A stretch of 64,000 bases of DNA from Climacium dendroides (taxonomy: Eukaryota > Streptophyta > Bryopsida > Hypnales > Climaciaceae), in contig OX467083.1 in NCBI GenBank assembly GCA_950106755.1, forward strand, positions 49,924,555-49,988,554, given 5' to 3'. The notes below the pieces were generated by a model. The model saw only the letters and a program-made list of their open reading frames with translations, searched no databases and had not been told where the DNA came from. Of this stretch, positions 61,956 to 64,000 are shown piece after piece. How positions within the stretch are numbered: position 1 is the stretch's first letter; the number at the start of each line of letters is the position of its first letter. Position numbers and translations under genes: made by a program.

Positions 61956-63754
61956 TTACTTTTTCAGGGATGTGGAGAGCACTACATACGTAAGAAACTG
62001 GAGGCCGTCATGAACTTTCTCGACTGCAATGCTTGCAACTTCTTGTATGTCGCTGTTCAAAGCTTGAGCCCTATCTTCAATTGAACCTCCTTTTTGCAGC
62101 TCTTGCCTTGCATCTTCCTCATCCCCTTCTTTAGCAATGCGGATTTCACTCTTAATAGCAGCTTCAAACGCAGCTGCTACATCTCCAACAGCTGATAACA
62201 CAGTTTTTGTCAGTAATAGTAGAGCAACCCACGTACCAGTGTCATTGATGTTCAAGCTGATAAATCCAGATGAGTATAAATTCAATTTCTTCCCTTATTC
62301 CAGATAATGGACCTTCAATTTCAATTATAAGACAATATCTAATTATGTGATGGGTATGTTAAAGCTGTAAAGAACATCCAAGCTAGAAGACATGCCTGTG
62401 ACAAAGCTATCAGACACAGCTTCAATATCAGCTGTCATAGCGCATGCGCGTGCTTTGATCGCTTGGCCCCGAGCCACACAATCCTCGGACCAATCCATTC
62501 CCTCGGCCTCTTTTTCACGTGTAAGAACCAGTTTCCCAAGCAGTAGCAAATGCCCGATGCACAAAGTGCAAAGCTCCGAGAGCCTCTGTAATTCAGACAA
62601 TAGCCGTTGTCAGCAATTTTTCCATATCAAATGACCAAAGAGCAACTATACGCCTTGTCTTTCCATTCAAAGCTGTTGCGATGATCGTCACCCGCACGAG
62701 AAGAACAACACGCAAACGCCTCAATGACGGACTAATAAATCTTCACCCATGATCATGCCATGCGAGTCGGAAGAAAATTCCACCCTGCACAGCAACTCAA
62801 GGTGACATATGCAAAAGGCAAGGAAAAATGCTTACATGAATGCTATCTGCCTTAATAGCGTCCAGTCGATCATTTGATTTCTGCACGACTTCTGACATTG
62901 CCAATCCGCTCAGTGTTGCTGCAAAACTGCAACAGTGCAGCCAGGCTTAGAACCTGAGATGGCAGCCACATCTGAATAGTTGCAAAACGAAGCTATGATC
63001 AGGAGAATTAGAGCTTCCACATATAGACAAGACCTGAAACAGACTCAATGAGCACAATTACCCAGTAGCCATCTCGGCAGCTTGGCTGACACTTGATTCG
63101 CGAAGAGCACGAATCTCATTTCCGTTGTGAGAAGCACCAGCAACTTTCTTGCCCTTGCCAGAATCTGGTGAACCAATCTCAGTGTCCCCATTGAATGACA
63201 AAACTTGTTGCAGCTGCTTCAATTGCGATTCAAAAGCAGTCCTTTCCTCGCCTGATAGCTTTGCCTTTGCTCGGTTACACAATAATGTGTAGTGATTGGA
63301 TAACTCTTCCAACTCCTGAATATGTCAAAAATCTAACTTAACAACAACGAAGATCAAAGAATGCAGCACATACGCCAATATGGAGTATGAAAGACTATGG
63401 TTCCAATCAAGACCATAATCTTGGAAATCCTTACATCCGAGTAGTTCATATCACCTAGACCAGGTCGCTCTAATTTCCAATAAACCGAACCATGATAAAA
63501 AGAAACGGATGTGTAAGAAACTTTTAAGAGTACAGAGCAATAACCTCCATATGTTCTGGTCCGCCATATATGTAAAAGCAGCGTTCAAAAGTAACGTCCT
63601 CGGTGTAGCTCTCCACTTCTCCAGTGGTCTCCTCTTCAGGCCCTTTCTCGTCCGTTTCAAGATCAAAACCCGTCTCAGATGCCAAAATGTCCAATGTCTC
63701 CCTACCAACATACTCCAGGGCACGTATGCCCTTGACAGTAAGCTCTCTGCCACT
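61956..63754 (-). CDS. FAM114/NOXP20-family (DUF719) protein, 5' end outside the window
   Basis: Five coding exons on the minus strand join in frame: 63754-63545, 63315-63062, 62926-62836, 62585-62396 and 62191-61956. They give about 326 residues ending in TYVVLSTSLKK. Upstream exons lie beyond base 64000. The conserved FAM114 core is clear: IRALEYVGRETLDILASETG, then TFERCFYIYGGPEHME joined to ELEELSNHYTLLCNRAKAKL and SGEERTAFESQLKQLQQVLS. A mostly helical C-terminal part follows (LSGLAMSEVVQKSNDRLDAI, ELCTLCIGHLLLLGK, ARACAMTADIEAVSDSFVT, FEAAIKSEIRIAKEG). Animal FAM114A1/A2 proteins associate with the Golgi and RAB2; a Golgi trafficking role here is inference. The last intron uses a GC donor (ACAG|GCATGT). 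A possible 33-nt exon at 63440-63472 was left out because the family reads straight through that junction. Confidence 0.88.
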
Positions 63755-64000
63755 CTGGAATCAGAGATCATAAATGGTAGGTTAGATTCGTGAATTAGAA
63801 CCAAAGGGTCTGGGGTACTCATTGACTCAATCAAAATAATGCGATGTGTTGGAATTCGAACATTACCATAATTATTGACTTATAGTTCTCTGAACCACAC
63901 TGCCCCGGGGTACGTGTTAAAGAGGTAGTCTCACTATACAAACGGTGCAAATTTGGGGGGGTATTTGTTTCAATTTGGGTATCAAATCAAAGGTTTTGCC

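Noticed and set aside
63440..63472. Possible 33-nt exon in the FAM114-family gene (RPGLGDMNYSD)
   Set aside because: The acceptor has no pyrimidine tract, and the family reads GGPE(H/Q)(M/L)E directly into ELE(E/A)LS without an insert.

Overview
The window is nuclear DNA from a land plant: AT-rich and repeat-rich, with four spliced protein genes about 10-25 kb apart. A plastid-derived insert carries pieces of chlN and ycf1 in the order found in non-flowering plants. chlN is missing from angiosperm plastomes, so a bryophyte, lycophyte or other non-flowering plant is most likely. The short introns (roughly 100-900 bp) favour a bryophyte or lycophyte over a fern or conifer. This lineage call is inference.

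The four genes are: a mitochondrial-type co-chaperonin CPN10 (966-1718, +); a mitochondrial CBP3/UQCC1-type ubiquinol-cytochrome c assembly chaperone (10937-13378, +); the ER-exit-site scaffold SEC16 (26716-35466, -, 13 coding exons, about 1464 aa); and the 3' part of a FAM114/NOXP20-family gene (61956-63754, -, 5' end outside the window). All exon junctions given here keep frame. Two introns appear to be GC-AG. Two genes serve mitochondrial protein assembly and two probably serve the early secretory pathway. They lie far apart and nothing suggests they are co-regulated.

The DNA between genes is layered transposon debris. At 3772-5837 is a TA-flanked pogo-like element with a decayed DDE transposase. 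Related TIR elements at 14070-16469 and 15567-15910 are nested: the outer one contains about 1.7 kb of plastid DNA, and the inner one lies inside the plastid-derived chlN. A second pogo/CENP-B-type transposase relic with a coiled-coil tail spans 18336-21050. A CACTA-like element (42187-44838) contains a Mutator-like MITE (42974-43526), whose inverted sister lies at 38984-39538. A piggyBac-type transposase relic lies at 47430-48480. Short Stowaway-like elements occur at 27576-27655 (inside SEC16) and 60680-61288. Several tandem arrays and long hairpins fill much of 36.8-61.4 kb, where I see no host gene.

The most interesting structure is the plastid-DNA-bearing transposon at 14070-16469. Its ends are confirmed by an inverted paralogous copy of the flanking repeat at about 7.8-8.2 kb, which lacks the insertion. 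A near-perfect 33-bp-stem hairpin at 61323-61411, just downstream of the FAM114 gene, is a candidate small-RNA precursor.
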